Below, piece after piece: positions 1-8,894 of a DNA stretch of 64,000 nt. The notes under the pieces are model-generated. The model saw only the letters and a list, made by a program, of their open reading frames with translations. It ran no database searches and had not been told where the DNA came from. The DNA is taken from NCBI RefSeq assembly GCF_004758605.1, contig NZ_CP038510.1, forward strand, positions 656,001-720,000, read 5' to 3'. The position numbers and the translations under genes are program-made. How positions within the stretch are numbered: position 1 is the stretch's first letter; the number at the start of each line of letters is the position of its first letter. The stretch comes from Deinococcus metallilatus (GTDB lineage Bacteria > Deinococcota > Deinococci > Deinococcales > Deinococcaceae).

Positions 1-494
1 CAGCCGGGCACCAGTTCCAGACCCGTCACGATCACGTCCTGCGCGATGCCGGAATGCGTCCGGTCGGGCAGGTAGACCAGGCGCTCGACCGGCAAGGCCT
101 TGTGTTCGAGGGCGACGCTCAGGTCGTAGCGGTCGAAGGGGTAGCGGCGCAGGTCGAAGTTGCCCTGCAACGTGGCGTACACCCGGTAATCCTGGCGGGT
201 GGGCAGGTCGAGCTGCTTGTCCAGCACTGTCGCGCGGCCGTTCATGAACTCGAAGTCGCCCGCGTCGCAGGGGCGGTCGCAGCGGAAACTCAGGTAGAAG
301 TCGGCGGTGAAGGTGCCGTTCGCGGTGTCCAGCCGCCCCAGGCTGAGCAGGTACACGGCCACGGAAACGCGGATCGGCCCCGCGTTCGGGCGCGCCTGGG
401 CTCCCGCCGCGCCGGTGCAGAGCGCCAGAACAGCGAGCAGCAGGACCCGGCGAAGGCCCGGCGTGACCCCGCAGCTTCGGGCGCGCGGCCTCAC
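1..494 (-). CDS. Pentameric ligand-gated ion channel (Cys-loop receptor) homologue, 3' end outside window
   Basis: I translated this from the minus strand; about 164 residues lie inside the window and the rest runs off the left edge. A GTG start at 494 overlaps the TGA of the upstream regulator (GTGA). A signal-peptide-like segment (RRVLLLAVLALCTGAAGAQA) is followed by an extracellular-domain pattern of prokaryotic Cys-loop channels: VSVAVYLLSLGRLD, TFTADFYLSF, then NFDLRRYPFDRYDLSVALE, which matches the conserved YPFD loop of the GLIC type, and a later DVIVTG. The membrane domain would lie beyond the edge. The family forms homopentameric channels opened by protons or small ligands; bacterial physiological roles are mostly unknown. 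The fold call rests on remembered family motifs. Alternative: a secreted binding domain alone, if no TM helices follow. Confidence 0.75.
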   Translation of the reverse strand, partial: MRPRARSCGVTPGLRRVLLLAVLALCTGAAGAQARPNAGPIRVSVAVYLLSLGRLDTANGTFTADFYLSFRCDRPCDAGDFEFMNGRATVLDKQLDLPTRQDYRVYATLQGNFDLRRYPFDRYDLSVALEHKALPVERLVYLPDRTHSGIAQDVIVTGLELVPG

Positions 495-3400
495 CCGGCC
501 GCTCCGTCCTGGCTCATCCCCGGCGCGGTGGGGAGGGCCAGGTCCAGCCCGGCGAGCGCCCGCGTCACGAGGGTCTCCAGGCCCGCCGGATCGCCGGGAG
601 CCTCCACGAGTTCGCCCGGCACGAGCTGGCCCGCGAGGTTCTGCCCCAGCCGCCGGGCCAGCGCCCTCAGCCGGTGCTCGGCGGCAGGATGACGCTCCGC
701 CGCGAGGAGCAGGGGGACCGCCTCGCGGACCTCGCCCCGCCGGAGCCGCCACTCCGCGAGGTAGACCAGGCCCACGAGCAGCCGCGGCGTCTCCCCGCTG
801 ACCCAGGCGAGGCGGATGGACCGCCGCAGGTGGCCCCGCGCCTGCCGGTCGTCGCCTGCGGCCGCGCTCACCCGCCCGAGGAGGGCGAGGGCGCTGATCT
901 CCATCGTCTGGTGGCCTTCCGCCTGCGCCAGGGCGAGGCCCTCCTCCGCCAGGCGGCGGGCTTCCGCCAGGTTCCCGCGCTCGTAGGCCACTTCGGCCAG
1001 GTTCTGGAGGAAGTCCGGCACACGCTGGTGGAGTCCGAGCTCCCGGGCGAGGGCCAGGCCGCGCGTGAGGACCCGCCCGGCGTCATCGAGGTGGCCCCGG
1101 CCCAGGGCGACGTAGCCCTGGAGGTCCAGGCCGAAGACCAGGCCGAGCCGCTGGCCGATCCCGGCGAAAAGGGCCACCGACCGCTCGACCTGCCGCTCGG
1201 CCCGGTCGTAGTCGCCCAGCCCCAGCGCGACGTTCGCCAGGTTGTAGCGGAGCGTGGCCTGGTCGGGCACCCGGCCGTGCCGCTCGGCGAGGACCAGCGC
1301 CTCCCCGAAATGCCGCTCGGCCTGGGAAAAGGCCCCGGTGCGCTCCTCGACGGCCCCCAGAACGCCGAGCCCCGTGATGGCCTCCTGACTGTCCGGCAGC
1401 ACGAGCGCCAGGCCCCGCTCGCCCAGGTACCGGGCCTCCTCGTAGCGCCCCAGGCGCATGGTGAACGAGGCCTGGGGAATCAGCACCTCGCCCAGCGCGG
1501 CGCCGTGTTCGGGCCCGGCCTCCTCCAGGGCGGCGGCGGCCTCCCCGTAGAGGGCTTCTCCCTCCTGGTAGCGGGCGCGCAGGCTGAAATAGGGCAGGCC
1601 TCCCACGGCGGCCCGCCGCCACTCCCGCCAGACCTGGCCTGTCCGGGCTTCCTCCACGCCCCAGTGCCAGGCGAGGCGGATATTCCCGAACTCCTCGTCG
1701 AGCGCCGCGAGGGCCGCCTGCCCCTGCGGCCCCCCGATCTCCCCTGACCGCTCGGCCAGCAGGGCGAGGTAGTACCGCCCGTGCCGCTCCCGCGCCGCCC
1801 GCTGTTCTCCGGGCTGCTCGGCCAGCTTCTCTCGGGCGTACTGGTGGAGCAGCGCGTGGCGGTCGTAGCGCCCCGAGTGGCTGCGGCGCAGCAGCGACTT
1901 GTCCACCAGCGCCGCCAGGACCGGCAGGGACGCGCCCGAAACCCGGCGCGCCGCCTCCAGCCGGAAGCCCCCCTGAAAGACCGACAGCGCGCGCAGCGCC
2001 GCTCCCTCGGCGGGGGTGAGCAGCCGCCAGGAGTGATCGAACACCGCCCGCAGGCTGGCGTGCCGCCCCGCCGCGTCGCTCCCGGCGGCGCTCAGGAAAT
2101 CGAGGTTCTCGCCGATCTCCCGGGCGATGTCCGCCAGGCCCAGGCACCGCACCCAGCCTGCCGCGAGTTCGAGCCCCAGGGGTGAACCCGCGACCAGCTG
2201 GCAGATGCCGAGCAGGGGGGGCCACTCCTCCTCGCCGGGCGCGAAGTCCGGGCGCACCTGCCGGGCCCGTTCGAGGAAGAGCCGCACGGCGTCGAAGTAT
2301 GCGTTGGGGGTCGGTCCGAGGCCCAGACTCTCGGGGTACTCCAGCCCCGCGAGGGGCAGCAGCCACTCGGCCTCGACCCCGAGCCGCCCCCGCGAGGTCA
2401 CCAGGAGGCGCAGGTTCGGGCAGCGCCGGATGAGGGCCTGAGGGACGCCTGCCGCCTCCAGCAGGTGTTCGAAGTTGTCGAGCACCAGCAGCACCTGCCG
2501 GTCACCGAGCCAGCGGACCAGCTGGTCCAGCGGATCGGCCTGTCCCTGGGGCGTCAGGCCCAGGCCCGCGGCCACCCGGGCGGTCAGCTGCGCCTCCGAG
2601 GTCAGCGGCGCGAGCGGCACGAAGAAGACCCCGTCCGGGAAGCGCGGCGCGAGCCCCCGGGCGGCCTCCAGGGCGAGCCGGGTCTTGCCGATGCCCCCCG
2701 GGCCGGTCAGGGTCAGCAACCGGCACCCCGGCTGGGCGAGCAGCCGGGCAATCTCGGCGAGTTCGAGGTCCCGGCCCACAAACGAGGTGGTGGGCCGGGG
2801 CAGCGGCCCGCTGGAGGGGCCGGGGCGGGGCGGAGTGGCCCCGGGTTCCGGCAGCGCGGCGGGGGCGCTCAGGGTCCGGCCCAACTGGGCGAGTTCGGCG
2901 GTGGGCTCCAGGCCCAGTTCCGCGCGCAGCCGCTCCACAAAGGCCTCATACGCCTGCCGGGCCCGCTCGCGTCCCCCGGCGCGCAGCAGCGCCCCCACCT
3001 GGGCTTGCAGCGCCGCCTCGTCGAACTCGTCCGCTTCCAGCAACTGGCCCAGCAGTTCGGTAGCCTCCAGGTGCGCGCCTCCTTCGGTCAGCTCCCCGGC
3101 GCGGCGCAGCACGGCGGTCCGCCACAGGCCGCGCAGCCGCTCGCGTTCGCACCCCAGCCAGCCCGCGAATTCGCCCGGCTCGTCGCCCTCCAGCCGGTCC
3201 ATCAGGGGACCGCCGTATCCGGCGAGCGCCTCGGCCCAGCGCCCAGTGCCCACCGCCTCCAGAAAGGCGGCCACATCGGTCTGTACCGGCCAGCGCAGCC
3301 GGTGCCGCTCGATTTCCAGGCCAGCCGCACACGTCAGCGCGCGGACCCGGACGAGGAGCTGGCGGAAATTGCCGCCCGCCACCTGCGGCGGACTGTCCGG

Positions 3401-3553
3401 CCAGAACAGAAAGGTGGGGTGATCGCGGTCCACCCAGTCGCCGCAGTAGGCGAGGTAGGCCAGCAGTTGATGGCGCTTGTCGGGAAGAAACGGGATGACG
3501 TGGGCCTCCTGTTCGGCCCACACGGCCCCCAGCAGGCGCAGGGAAGTGGTCAC
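491..3553 (-). CDS. BTAD / NB-ATPase / TPR transcriptional regulator (AfsR-SARP-like)
   Basis: A protein of about 1020 residues with the order expected of large signal-integrating regulators. The N-terminal region (TTSLRLLG..., about residues 1-90) resembles a SARP-type winged helix, followed by a BTAD helical domain to about 245. An NB-ARC/AAA-like ATPase follows, with a P-loop GPGGIGKT near residue 285 and a Walker-B-like VLLVLDNFEH. The C-terminal third is TPR repeats (repeated A-x-x-L-x-x-A-L-x-x-A patterns). I chose the GTG at 3553 because the longer frame to 3748 runs through an inverted-repeat element and lacks family similarity; a GGTGGGG lies upstream of this GTG. The stop overlaps the ion-channel start, so the two are probably co-translated. 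The ligand and target genes are unknown. Confidence 0.85.
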   Translation of the reverse strand: MTTSLRLLGAVWAEQEAHVIPFLPDKRHQLLAYLAYCGDWVDRDHPTFLFWPDSPPQVAGGNFRQLLVRVRALTCAAGLEIERHRLRWPVQTDVAAFLEAVGTGRWAEALAGYGGPLMDRLEGDEPGEFAGWLGCERERLRGLWRTAVLRRAGELTEGGAHLEATELLGQLLEADEFDEAALQAQVGALLRAGGRERARQAYEAFVERLRAELGLEPTAELAQLGRTLSAPAALPEPGATPPRPGPSSGPLPRPTTSFVGRDLELAEIARLLAQPGCRLLTLTGPGGIGKTRLALEAARGLAPRFPDGVFFVPLAPLTSEAQLTARVAAGLGLTPQGQADPLDQLVRWLGDRQVLLVLDNFEHLLEAAGVPQALIRRCPNLRLLVTSRGRLGVEAEWLLPLAGLEYPESLGLGPTPNAYFDAVRLFLERARQVRPDFAPGEEEWPPLLGICQLVAGSPLGLELAAGWVRCLGLADIAREIGENLDFLSAAGSDAAGRHASLRAVFDHSWRLLTPAEGAALRALSVFQGGFRLEAARRVSGASLPVLAALVDKSLLRRSHSGRYDRHALLHQYAREKLAEQPGEQRAARERHGRYYLALLAERSGEIGGPQGQAALAALDEEFGNIRLAWHWGVEEARTGQVWREWRRAAVGGLPYFSLRARYQEGEALYGEAAAALEEAGPEHGAALGEVLIPQASFTMRLGRYEEARYLGERGLALVLPDSQEAITGLGVLGAVEERTGAFSQAERHFGEALVLAERHGRVPDQATLRYNLANVALGLGDYDRAERQVERSVALFAGIGQRLGLVFGLDLQGYVALGRGHLDDAGRVLTRGLALARELGLHQRVPDFLQNLAEVAYERGNLAEARRLAEEGLALAQAEGHQTMEISALALLGRVSAAAGDDRQARGHLRRSIRLAWVSGETPRLLVGLVYLAEWRLRRGEVREAVPLLLAAERHPAAEHRLRALARRLGQNLAGQLVPGELVEAPGDPAGLETLVTRALAGLDLALPTAPGMSQDGAAG

Positions 3554-4080
3554 GGCGCGCCCCACCGGCGCGGCAACTTCCCACCGGAGCGGGGCAGGTT
3601 GTGGGCCAGCCAGAGAGCTCTCAAGCGACCACCCCTCGACAGACGACGCGACCGGGGCACGCTGGCACCCGCACGGAAGAGTTGGGATCAGTTTAGAGCA
3701 TTTGTCCGAATTACGGTGCTGGAGGAAAGGCACCTCCAACACCTCCATTCTCCCAAACGCTCTCTTTATTTCGCTCGCTCCGCTCGGTCAAAAAGAAGGA
3801 CTCTTTTTGACAAATGCTCTAAGCCCTTTCTGACCGCTCGACCCTCTTCCCCAAGGGGCCTTTCGTGAAGCGCGGGGTGGGTCCCTCCCCGGCGCGCGTC
3901 ACGGGCACGTCACGGGGGAGGTGGCAGATTCAGCCCGGGAAGGCTGGCCCTGGGTCCTCCCCGGCGGTGGGGCGGCCAGGGCAGTGCCAGGAAAGGGAGG
4001 CGCCTCGTGAGGGAGATCGGTCCTGTTGCGCCGGGCGGGGGCGGCGTTCCCTTCCGCCGGGCATCCACCCGGCCCGCGCC
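3554..4080. other. Divergent intergenic region, 527 bp
   Basis: This separates the minus-strand BTAD regulator from the plus-strand ABC-type protein. Open frames cross it on both strands, but none has recognisable protein content. It holds the inverted-repeat element at 3693-3822. No convincing promoter pair was identified. Confidence 0.5.
3693..3822. repeat. Small inverted-repeat element, MITE-like
   Basis: Perfect 14-base terminal inverted repeats, TTAGAGCATTTGTC (3693-3706) and GACAAATGCTCTAA (3809-3822), enclose about 100 bp that is AT-richer than its surroundings. Inside are a hairpin (GGTGCTGGAGG at 3715-3725 against CCTCCAACACC at 3733-3743, one mismatch) and a second stem region of A and T runs near 3789-3808. 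It contains no transposase. The architecture matches a non-autonomous miniature transposable element or an intergenic repeat. I saw no clear target-site duplication and no second copy in this window. Confidence 0.65.
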
Positions 4081-4989
4081 ATGACGGCCACCCTGGCGCG
4101 GACGATGGGGACGCTTTACCGCGCCTACCGGCCACGCATCCTGTTCACGTACGCCCTGACCCTGCTGGAAAACCTCTTCAACCTGCTGTATCCCTTCGCC
4201 ACCGGCCGCGCCATCGACGGGTTGCTGCGGGGATCGTTCCTGGGCCTCGCGCTCTTCGCGGGCATCTGGCTCGCGCACAGCGTCACCGGGGTGATCCGCC
4301 AGCGTTTCGACACCCGCACCTTCACCCGGATTTACGGGGAGGTGGCCGCCCGGGTCGTGCTGGGCCAGGCCCGCCAGGGGCGCCCCACCTCGCAGATCGT
4401 GGCGAGAAGCGCGCTGGCGCGGGAGTTCGTGGACTTCTTCGAGCGCGACGTGCCCGCCGTGATCGGGGCGCTGGTGGGCTTTGCCGGGTCGCTCGCGATG
4501 CTCCTGGGGTACGACCGGCTGACCGGGCTGGTCTGCCTGGCCCTGCTGCTGCCGGTGGGACTGGTGAGCCGCCGCTTTGCCCGCCGCGCGCTGGCGCTCC
4601 ACCGGGGCCTCAACGATGAACTCGAACGCGAGGTGGACGTGTTGGGCAGACCGGGCGGCGGGGCGGTGCGCGAGCACTACCGGCGGCTGGCCACCTGGCG
4701 CGTGCGCCTCTCCGACGTGGAGGCGACGGGCTGGGGCGTGCTGGAACTGTTCCTGATCGCCCTGGCGGGGTTCGTGATCGTGCGGGCGGTGCGGCTGCCG
4801 GGCGCGCAGCCGGGCACCATCTACGCGGTGATCGCCTACCTGTGGACCTACCTGGACAGCCTCGCGGGCGTGCCTGCCCTGGGGCAACAGCTCGCGCGGC
4901 TACGCGACATCGGGCAGAGGCTGCACGGTGCCGTGGAACAGCGAGACGCGGAACCTCCCCATCTCCCGGGACAACCCCCCGGACCTTGA
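4081..4989 (+). CDS. ABC-transporter-like six-transmembrane protein lacking an ATPase domain
   Basis: 302 residues starting at MTATLARTMGTLYRAYRPRI. Hydrophobic segments near residues 15-40, 48-68, 120-160 and 215-262 suggest the six-helix membrane domain of an exporter-type ABC half-transporter. However, the protein ends at about 300 residues with no P-loop, signature or Walker B, and the next gene downstream on this strand is not an ATPase. Annotated relatives are called ABC transporter six-transmembrane domain proteins. I chose the ATG at 4081 over the upstream in-frame start at 3865 because residues before it are low-complexity G/P/R with no membrane character; the ribosome site is weak. 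The substrate cannot be predicted. Confidence 0.7.
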   Translation: MTATLARTMGTLYRAYRPRILFTYALTLLENLFNLLYPFATGRAIDGLLRGSFLGLALFAGIWLAHSVTGVIRQRFDTRTFTRIYGEVAARVVLGQARQGRPTSQIVARSALAREFVDFFERDVPAVIGALVGFAGSLAMLLGYDRLTGLVCLALLLPVGLVSRRFARRALALHRGLNDELEREVDVLGRPGGGAVREHYRRLATWRVRLSDVEATGWGVLELFLIALAGFVIVRAVRLPGAQPGTIYAVIAYLWTYLDSLAGVPALGQQLARLRDIGQRLHGAVEQRDAEPPHLPGQPPGP

Positions 4990-5092
4990 AAACACGCGGG
5001 CAACCGCCGTCTTCACCACCGGTCAGGACAGGGTGGAGCGCCTGATCTACAGCCAGCCGGGGTGTCTGGCATATACCGCCGTCTCCCCTGGC

Positions 5093-5923
5093 CTACCCCT
5101 CCAGACCCGGCGGGGGGAAAGGGAGCGGCATCGCCCGTCCCGCCCAGTCCTGCCGCATCCAGGCCCACTGCGCCTCGTCCACCGGCGGGAGGCGGCGCTG
5201 CTCGCCCTGGGCCTCCCCGGCCATGAAGTTGAGGTAGTACACGTTGCTGCCCGGCGCGGCGGCGACCGGGTGATAGCCCCGGCGCGAGAGGATCAGGTCG
5301 CCGTCGCGGGCGAGCAGCAGTTCGTCCTCGCCGTCTTCGGGGCTGTAGTTGCGGTGGACGGCCCAGCCCTGGGGCGGTGAAACGCGGTAGTGGTACGTTT
5401 CCTCGATGTACAAAGACCCCAGCCTCCCGTCGTGGCGGTGGGGCGGCCAGCCGCTCCAGTTCCCGCTGGGCGTGTAGACCTCGTAGAGCAGCAGGCGCTC
5501 GGCGGGCAGGTCCGGGCCGAGGATATGGCTGACCTGCCGGGTCGCGTTCGCCCCGCCGCGCAGCTCGACCCGCATCTCCTCCGGGCGGAACAGCCGCAGC
5601 GGCAATGCTCCACTGGCCGGAGCGCCTCCCCAGGCGAAGACGCCCTCACCACTCACGCGGTAGGCCACGCCGGGCGGCAGGTACAGGACGTGCGGCAACT
5701 CGCTGAACACGTCCCGGCGGGTGAGGTCGAAAGTCTGCCCGCCCGCCTCCACGCGCAGCCTGCCCTCCTGGGGCACCAGGGCCACCTCGTTTCCGCCCGT
5801 GTTCGCCTGGTGCGTCTGACCCGGCGTGAGGCGCACCACGCCGAAGGACAGGTACTCCCACCCGGCGCTTTCCGGCGTGACACCCACCTGCCCGCTCGCG
5901 TCGGGGCGGAGGTGGTTGGTCAC
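5093..5923 (-). CDS. iolB: 5-deoxy-glucuronate isomerase IolB
   Basis: 276 residues, the normal size of IolB/KduI-type bicupins. It isomerises 5-deoxy-D-glucuronate to 5-dehydro-2-deoxy-D-gluconate (2-deoxy-5-keto-gluconate) in cytosolic myo-inositol catabolism. Recognisable segments are GWEYLSFGVVRL near the N-terminus, the metal-binding cupin stretch WPPHRHDG followed by LGSLYIEETYHYR, and the C-terminal HPVAAAPGSNVYYLNFMAG. The GTG start overlaps the stop of iolG (GTGA), so translation is probably coupled. It is the last gene of the inositol operon; no clear hairpin was seen immediately downstream. Confidence 0.95.
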   Translation of the reverse strand: MTNHLRPDASGQVGVTPESAGWEYLSFGVVRLTPGQTHQANTGGNEVALVPQEGRLRVEAGGQTFDLTRRDVFSELPHVLYLPPGVAYRVSGEGVFAWGGAPASGALPLRLFRPEEMRVELRGGANATRQVSHILGPDLPAERLLLYEVYTPSGNWSGWPPHRHDGRLGSLYIEETYHYRVSPPQGWAVHRNYSPEDGEDELLLARDGDLILSRRGYHPVAAAPGSNVYYLNFMAGEAQGEQRRLPPVDEAQWAWMRQDWAGRAMPLPFPPPGLEG

Positions 5924-6966
5924 GAGGGCACCGCCTCTCCCGCCTGCACCTCGGCCACGCGCACCGGGCGGCCTTCTTGCAGGCTGCGGGTGCAGGCCAG
6001 GGCCAGGCGCAGGGACTCCACGGCGTCACGCGGCCCGGGTTGCGGCACCTCGCCCGCGCGGAGGAAGGCCACGAAAGCGGCGATCTCGGCGCGGTAGGCG
6101 TCCTGAAAGCGGTCCATGAAGAAGTGGTAGTGGTCCATGCTGACGCCTTCCCCGTAGCGCAGCAGCGGCGTTTTCGGGGTCGCCTCCAGCACCAGTTTCC
6201 CCCCGGAGCCGAAAACCTCGGTGCGGACGTCGTAACCGTACACGGCGCGGCGGGAGTTCTGGACGACGCCCTGCGCCCCGCCCACGAACTTCAGCAGCGC
6301 GGTGGTCGTGTCGGCGTCCCCGATCTCACCGATGGCCGGGTCCACCTTCGCGTCCCCGATGGCCGTCACCTCCTCCACCTCGCCCACCAGGAAGCGGGCG
6401 ATGTCCAGGTCGTGAATCGCCTGATCGAGGAAAATGCCGCCCGAGCCCTTCAGGTAGTCCAGGGACGGCGGGGCGGGGTCACGCCCGGTCGCGCTGAACT
6501 GCTCGACGGTGCCCAGTTCGCCCGCCAGGATGCGCTGCCTGGCCTGCGCGAACCCCGCGTCGAAGCGCCGCTGGAAACCGATCTGGAAGGGGACGCCCCG
6601 TTCCTCCACGATCCGCATCACCCGTTCGGTTTCCGCGAGGTCGGCGGCGACCGGCTTCTCGCAGAAGATGGCCTTTCCGGCGTTCGCGGCGGCCTCGATC
6701 AGGGCGGCGTGCGTGCGGGTCGGCGTCACGATGATGACCGCCTGCACCTCGGGATCGTGGATGGCGTCCAGGGGATCGCTGTACGTCCGCCCCGCGCGGG
6801 TCAGCCGGGCCACCCGCTGCGCGGCCTCCTCGATGGGGTCCGCGACGGCCACGACCTGCGCTTCCGGCAGGCCGACGAGGGCGCGGCCATGCTCAAGGCC
6901 CATGCGGCCCGCGCCGAGGATGGCGAAACGAATCGGTGAAGCGGTGAACTCGGGGGACTGGGTCAT
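5920..6966 (-). CDS. iolG: Inositol 2-dehydrogenase IolG (Gfo/Idh/MocA family)
   Basis: 348 residues. It oxidises myo-inositol to 2-keto-myo-inositol (scyllo-inosose) with NAD, the first pathway step. The Rossmann motif AILGAGRMGLEHG is near the N-terminus, the EKPVA loop carries the conserved lysine, and GGIFLDQAIHDLDIARFL supplies the catalytic Asp/His pair. Its ATG overlaps the stop of iolJ (ATGA) and its stop overlaps the GTG of iolB. A second paralogue lies at 13241-14314, so one of the two may prefer another inositol isomer; sequence alone does not say which. Confidence 0.92.
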   Translation of the reverse strand: MTQSPEFTASPIRFAILGAGRMGLEHGRALVGLPEAQVVAVADPIEEAAQRVARLTRAGRTYSDPLDAIHDPEVQAVIIVTPTRTHAALIEAAANAGKAIFCEKPVAADLAETERVMRIVEERGVPFQIGFQRRFDAGFAQARQRILAGELGTVEQFSATGRDPAPPSLDYLKGSGGIFLDQAIHDLDIARFLVGEVEEVTAIGDAKVDPAIGEIGDADTTTALLKFVGGAQGVVQNSRRAVYGYDVRTEVFGSGGKLVLEATPKTPLLRYGEGVSMDHYHFFMDRFQDAYRAEIAAFVAFLRAGEVPQPGPRDAVESLRLALACTRSLQEGRPVRVAEVQAGEAVPS

Positions 6967-7811
6967 GGTTGAAGCTCCTGAATGAGTGTCTGGGGACCGG
7001 GCTGGGGGGACAGCCGTTCGATGTATGTCCGGGCGACCTCCCGCACGGCCCCCCGTACCCGCGTGCTGCCCTGGCGGTGGGACGTGCCCGCGCCCGCTTC
7101 CCGCCAGGCGCCCAGCACGGCGCGGTAGAGGGCGCTCCCCACGTTGACCTTCACCACGCCGCAGGTGAGGGCCGCCCGCAGGTCGTCCGGCTGGATGCCG
7201 CTCCCACCGTGGAGCACGAGCGGTCCATTCACTGCATCTGCCACCGAGCGCAGCAACGCCAGGTCCAGACGGCTCTCATGGCCGTGTTCGCTCCCGACCG
7301 CGCAGGCCACCATATCCGCGCCCGCCTCCCGCACCTGGGCCGCGTGGCGGGGATCGGTGGTTTCCAGCACGTTGTCCTCGGCCCCCGGCACGCCGAAGCT
7401 CTCGGCGCTGACTTCCAGGCTGGCCCCGGCGGCGTGGGCGATCTCGGCCAGATGGCGGGTCTGGACCAGCACTTCCCCGAAGGGGAGGCCCTGGCCGTCG
7501 AACATCACGCTGGAGTACCCGGCGCGCAGGCAGGCGACGACCTGGGCGAAGTCCCGCCCGTGGTCGAGGTGCAGGCCCACCGGCACGCTCACCTCGTCCG
7601 CCAGGGCGCGGGTCATCTGCGCAAAGACGTGGGGGCTGGCCTGCTCGATATCGGCGGGGTAGGTTTGCAGCAGGATGGGGCGGTTCAGTTCCTGGGCGGC
7701 CAGCACGCAGCCCCGCGCCATTTCCAGCGAGCAGACGTTGAAGGCGGGCAGGGCGGAACCTTCCCGGTAGGCGGCCTGAATCAGCGGGCGAGCGTCGGTG
7801 ACGTAGGGCAT
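6963..7811 (-). CDS. iolJ: Class II aldolase IolJ (6-phospho-5-dehydro-2-deoxy-D-gluconate aldolase)
   Basis: 282 residues. In this operon the expected reaction is cleavage of 2-deoxy-5-keto-gluconate 6-phosphate to dihydroxyacetone phosphate and malonate semialdehyde. Class II zinc-aldolase features are visible: GLHLDHGRDF with metal-ligand histidine, SVMFDGQGLPF, EVSAESFG and VLHGGSGIQPDDL. The start is set by the ribosome site: AAAGGAGG lies about 6 bases before the ATG at 7811, whereas the in-frame GTG at 7817 would abut it. It overlaps the end of iolC by 31 bases. A general fructose-bisphosphate aldolase is less likely given the neighbours. Confidence 0.88.
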   Translation of the reverse strand: MPYVTDARPLIQAAYREGSALPAFNVCSLEMARGCVLAAQELNRPILLQTYPADIEQASPHVFAQMTRALADEVSVPVGLHLDHGRDFAQVVACLRAGYSSVMFDGQGLPFGEVLVQTRHLAEIAHAAGASLEVSAESFGVPGAEDNVLETTDPRHAAQVREAGADMVACAVGSEHGHESRLDLALLRSVADAVNGPLVLHGGSGIQPDDLRAALTCGVVKVNVGSALYRAVLGAWREAGAGTSHRQGSTRVRGAVREVARTYIERLSPQPGPQTLIQELQP

Positions 7812-8821
7812 GCCCACCCTCCTTTCTCCTCCACGAAGGTGTCCACCTCGGCCTGGGTCGGCGTGAAGTCGGCGCAGCCGATACGGGTCACCACGATGGC
7901 CCCGCAGGCGTTCCCCAGGCGGGCGCTGCGGAACCAGTCCCAGCCGCGCAGACGCCCGGTGATCAACCCGGCGGCGAAGGCGTCCCCGGCCCCCAGCACG
8001 CTGAGCACCTCGACCGGAAAGCCGGGGACGCTGAGCGGCTCCTCCCCCGCCCGGTGGACAGTGCAGCCGCGCTCGCCTTCCTTCACGACCACGGTGGACA
8101 CGCGGGCCAGCAGCGCGGCAGTGTTCGCGGCCACGTCTCCACGAATCTCGGGGGCCGTCATCTGGTCATGGCGGATGGTGATGTCGGCGGGGTCGGTGAG
8201 CATCGCCGCGTTGATCTCCTCCTCGGTGCCGATCACCACGTCCACGTTCGGCAGCAGCGCGCGGATGTTCAGCCCGAAGGCGCGCACGTCATGCCACTGG
8301 TTCGCGCGGAAGTCCAGGTCGAGGTACACGGGCACACCCGCCGCGTGGGCACGCTCGCAGGCGGAGAGGGTGGCGCTGCGCCCCGGCTCTTTGGAGAGCG
8401 CGGTCCCGTTCACCACCAGGGCGCGGGCCTCCTCGATGGGCACGGCCTGGATGTCGTCGATGCTCAGTTGAATGTCCGCCGCGTTGTCGCGGTAGAAGGT
8501 GATGGGGAAGCGGTCGGGAGGCTGGACGGCCAGGATCACCGCGCTGGTGCGCGCGCCCGGCTTGCGGGGGATGTAGGCGGTGCGGACGCCCTCGCGTTCC
8601 AGGCCCGCCAGGATGAAGTCGCCCACCTGATCGTCGCCCACGGCAGTCACGAGGGCGGCGTCCACGCCCAGCCGGGCCGCGCCCACGGCGATGTTGAGGG
8701 GACTGCCGCCCAGATAGGCCCCGATGGTCCGCACCTCCGGCAGCGGCTTGCCGATGTCCTGAGAGTAGAGATCGATGGAACTGCGCCCGATGGTGATGAG
8801 GGAAGGTCTAGTGTCGGTCAT
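7781..8821 (-). CDS. iolC: 5-dehydro-2-deoxygluconokinase IolC (PfkB family)
   Basis: 346 residues. It phosphorylates 5-dehydro-2-deoxy-D-gluconate with ATP, giving the substrate of IolJ. PfkB-family hallmarks are the N-terminal GGSPLNIAVGAARLG segment and the C-terminal anion-hole motif VLGAGDAFAAGLITG. TVVVKEGERGCTVHR precedes the latter, as expected. The start follows an AAAAGG-type ribosome site. 73 bases separate it from the upstream iolA, the second-largest gap between catabolic genes of the operon, but no promoter is evident there. Confidence 0.93.
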   Translation of the reverse strand: MTDTRPSLITIGRSSIDLYSQDIGKPLPEVRTIGAYLGGSPLNIAVGAARLGVDAALVTAVGDDQVGDFILAGLEREGVRTAYIPRKPGARTSAVILAVQPPDRFPITFYRDNAADIQLSIDDIQAVPIEEARALVVNGTALSKEPGRSATLSACERAHAAGVPVYLDLDFRANQWHDVRAFGLNIRALLPNVDVVIGTEEEINAAMLTDPADITIRHDQMTAPEIRGDVAANTAALLARVSTVVVKEGERGCTVHRAGEEPLSVPGFPVEVLSVLGAGDAFAAGLITGRLRGWDWFRSARLGNACGAIVVTRIGCADFTPTQAEVDTFVEEKGGWACPTSPTLAR

Positions 8822-8894
8822 GATGCCCTTTTCGGATGTGTGAGGGTCGAGGGGGCCTGCGATGAATCAACCCTCAGCCCTCCTGGCCCATCCC

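Noticed and set aside
3554..3748. The 65-residue N-terminal extension of the BTAD regulator
   Set aside because: It reads into the inverted-repeat element and lacks family similarity; the GTG at 3553 begins the expected domain.
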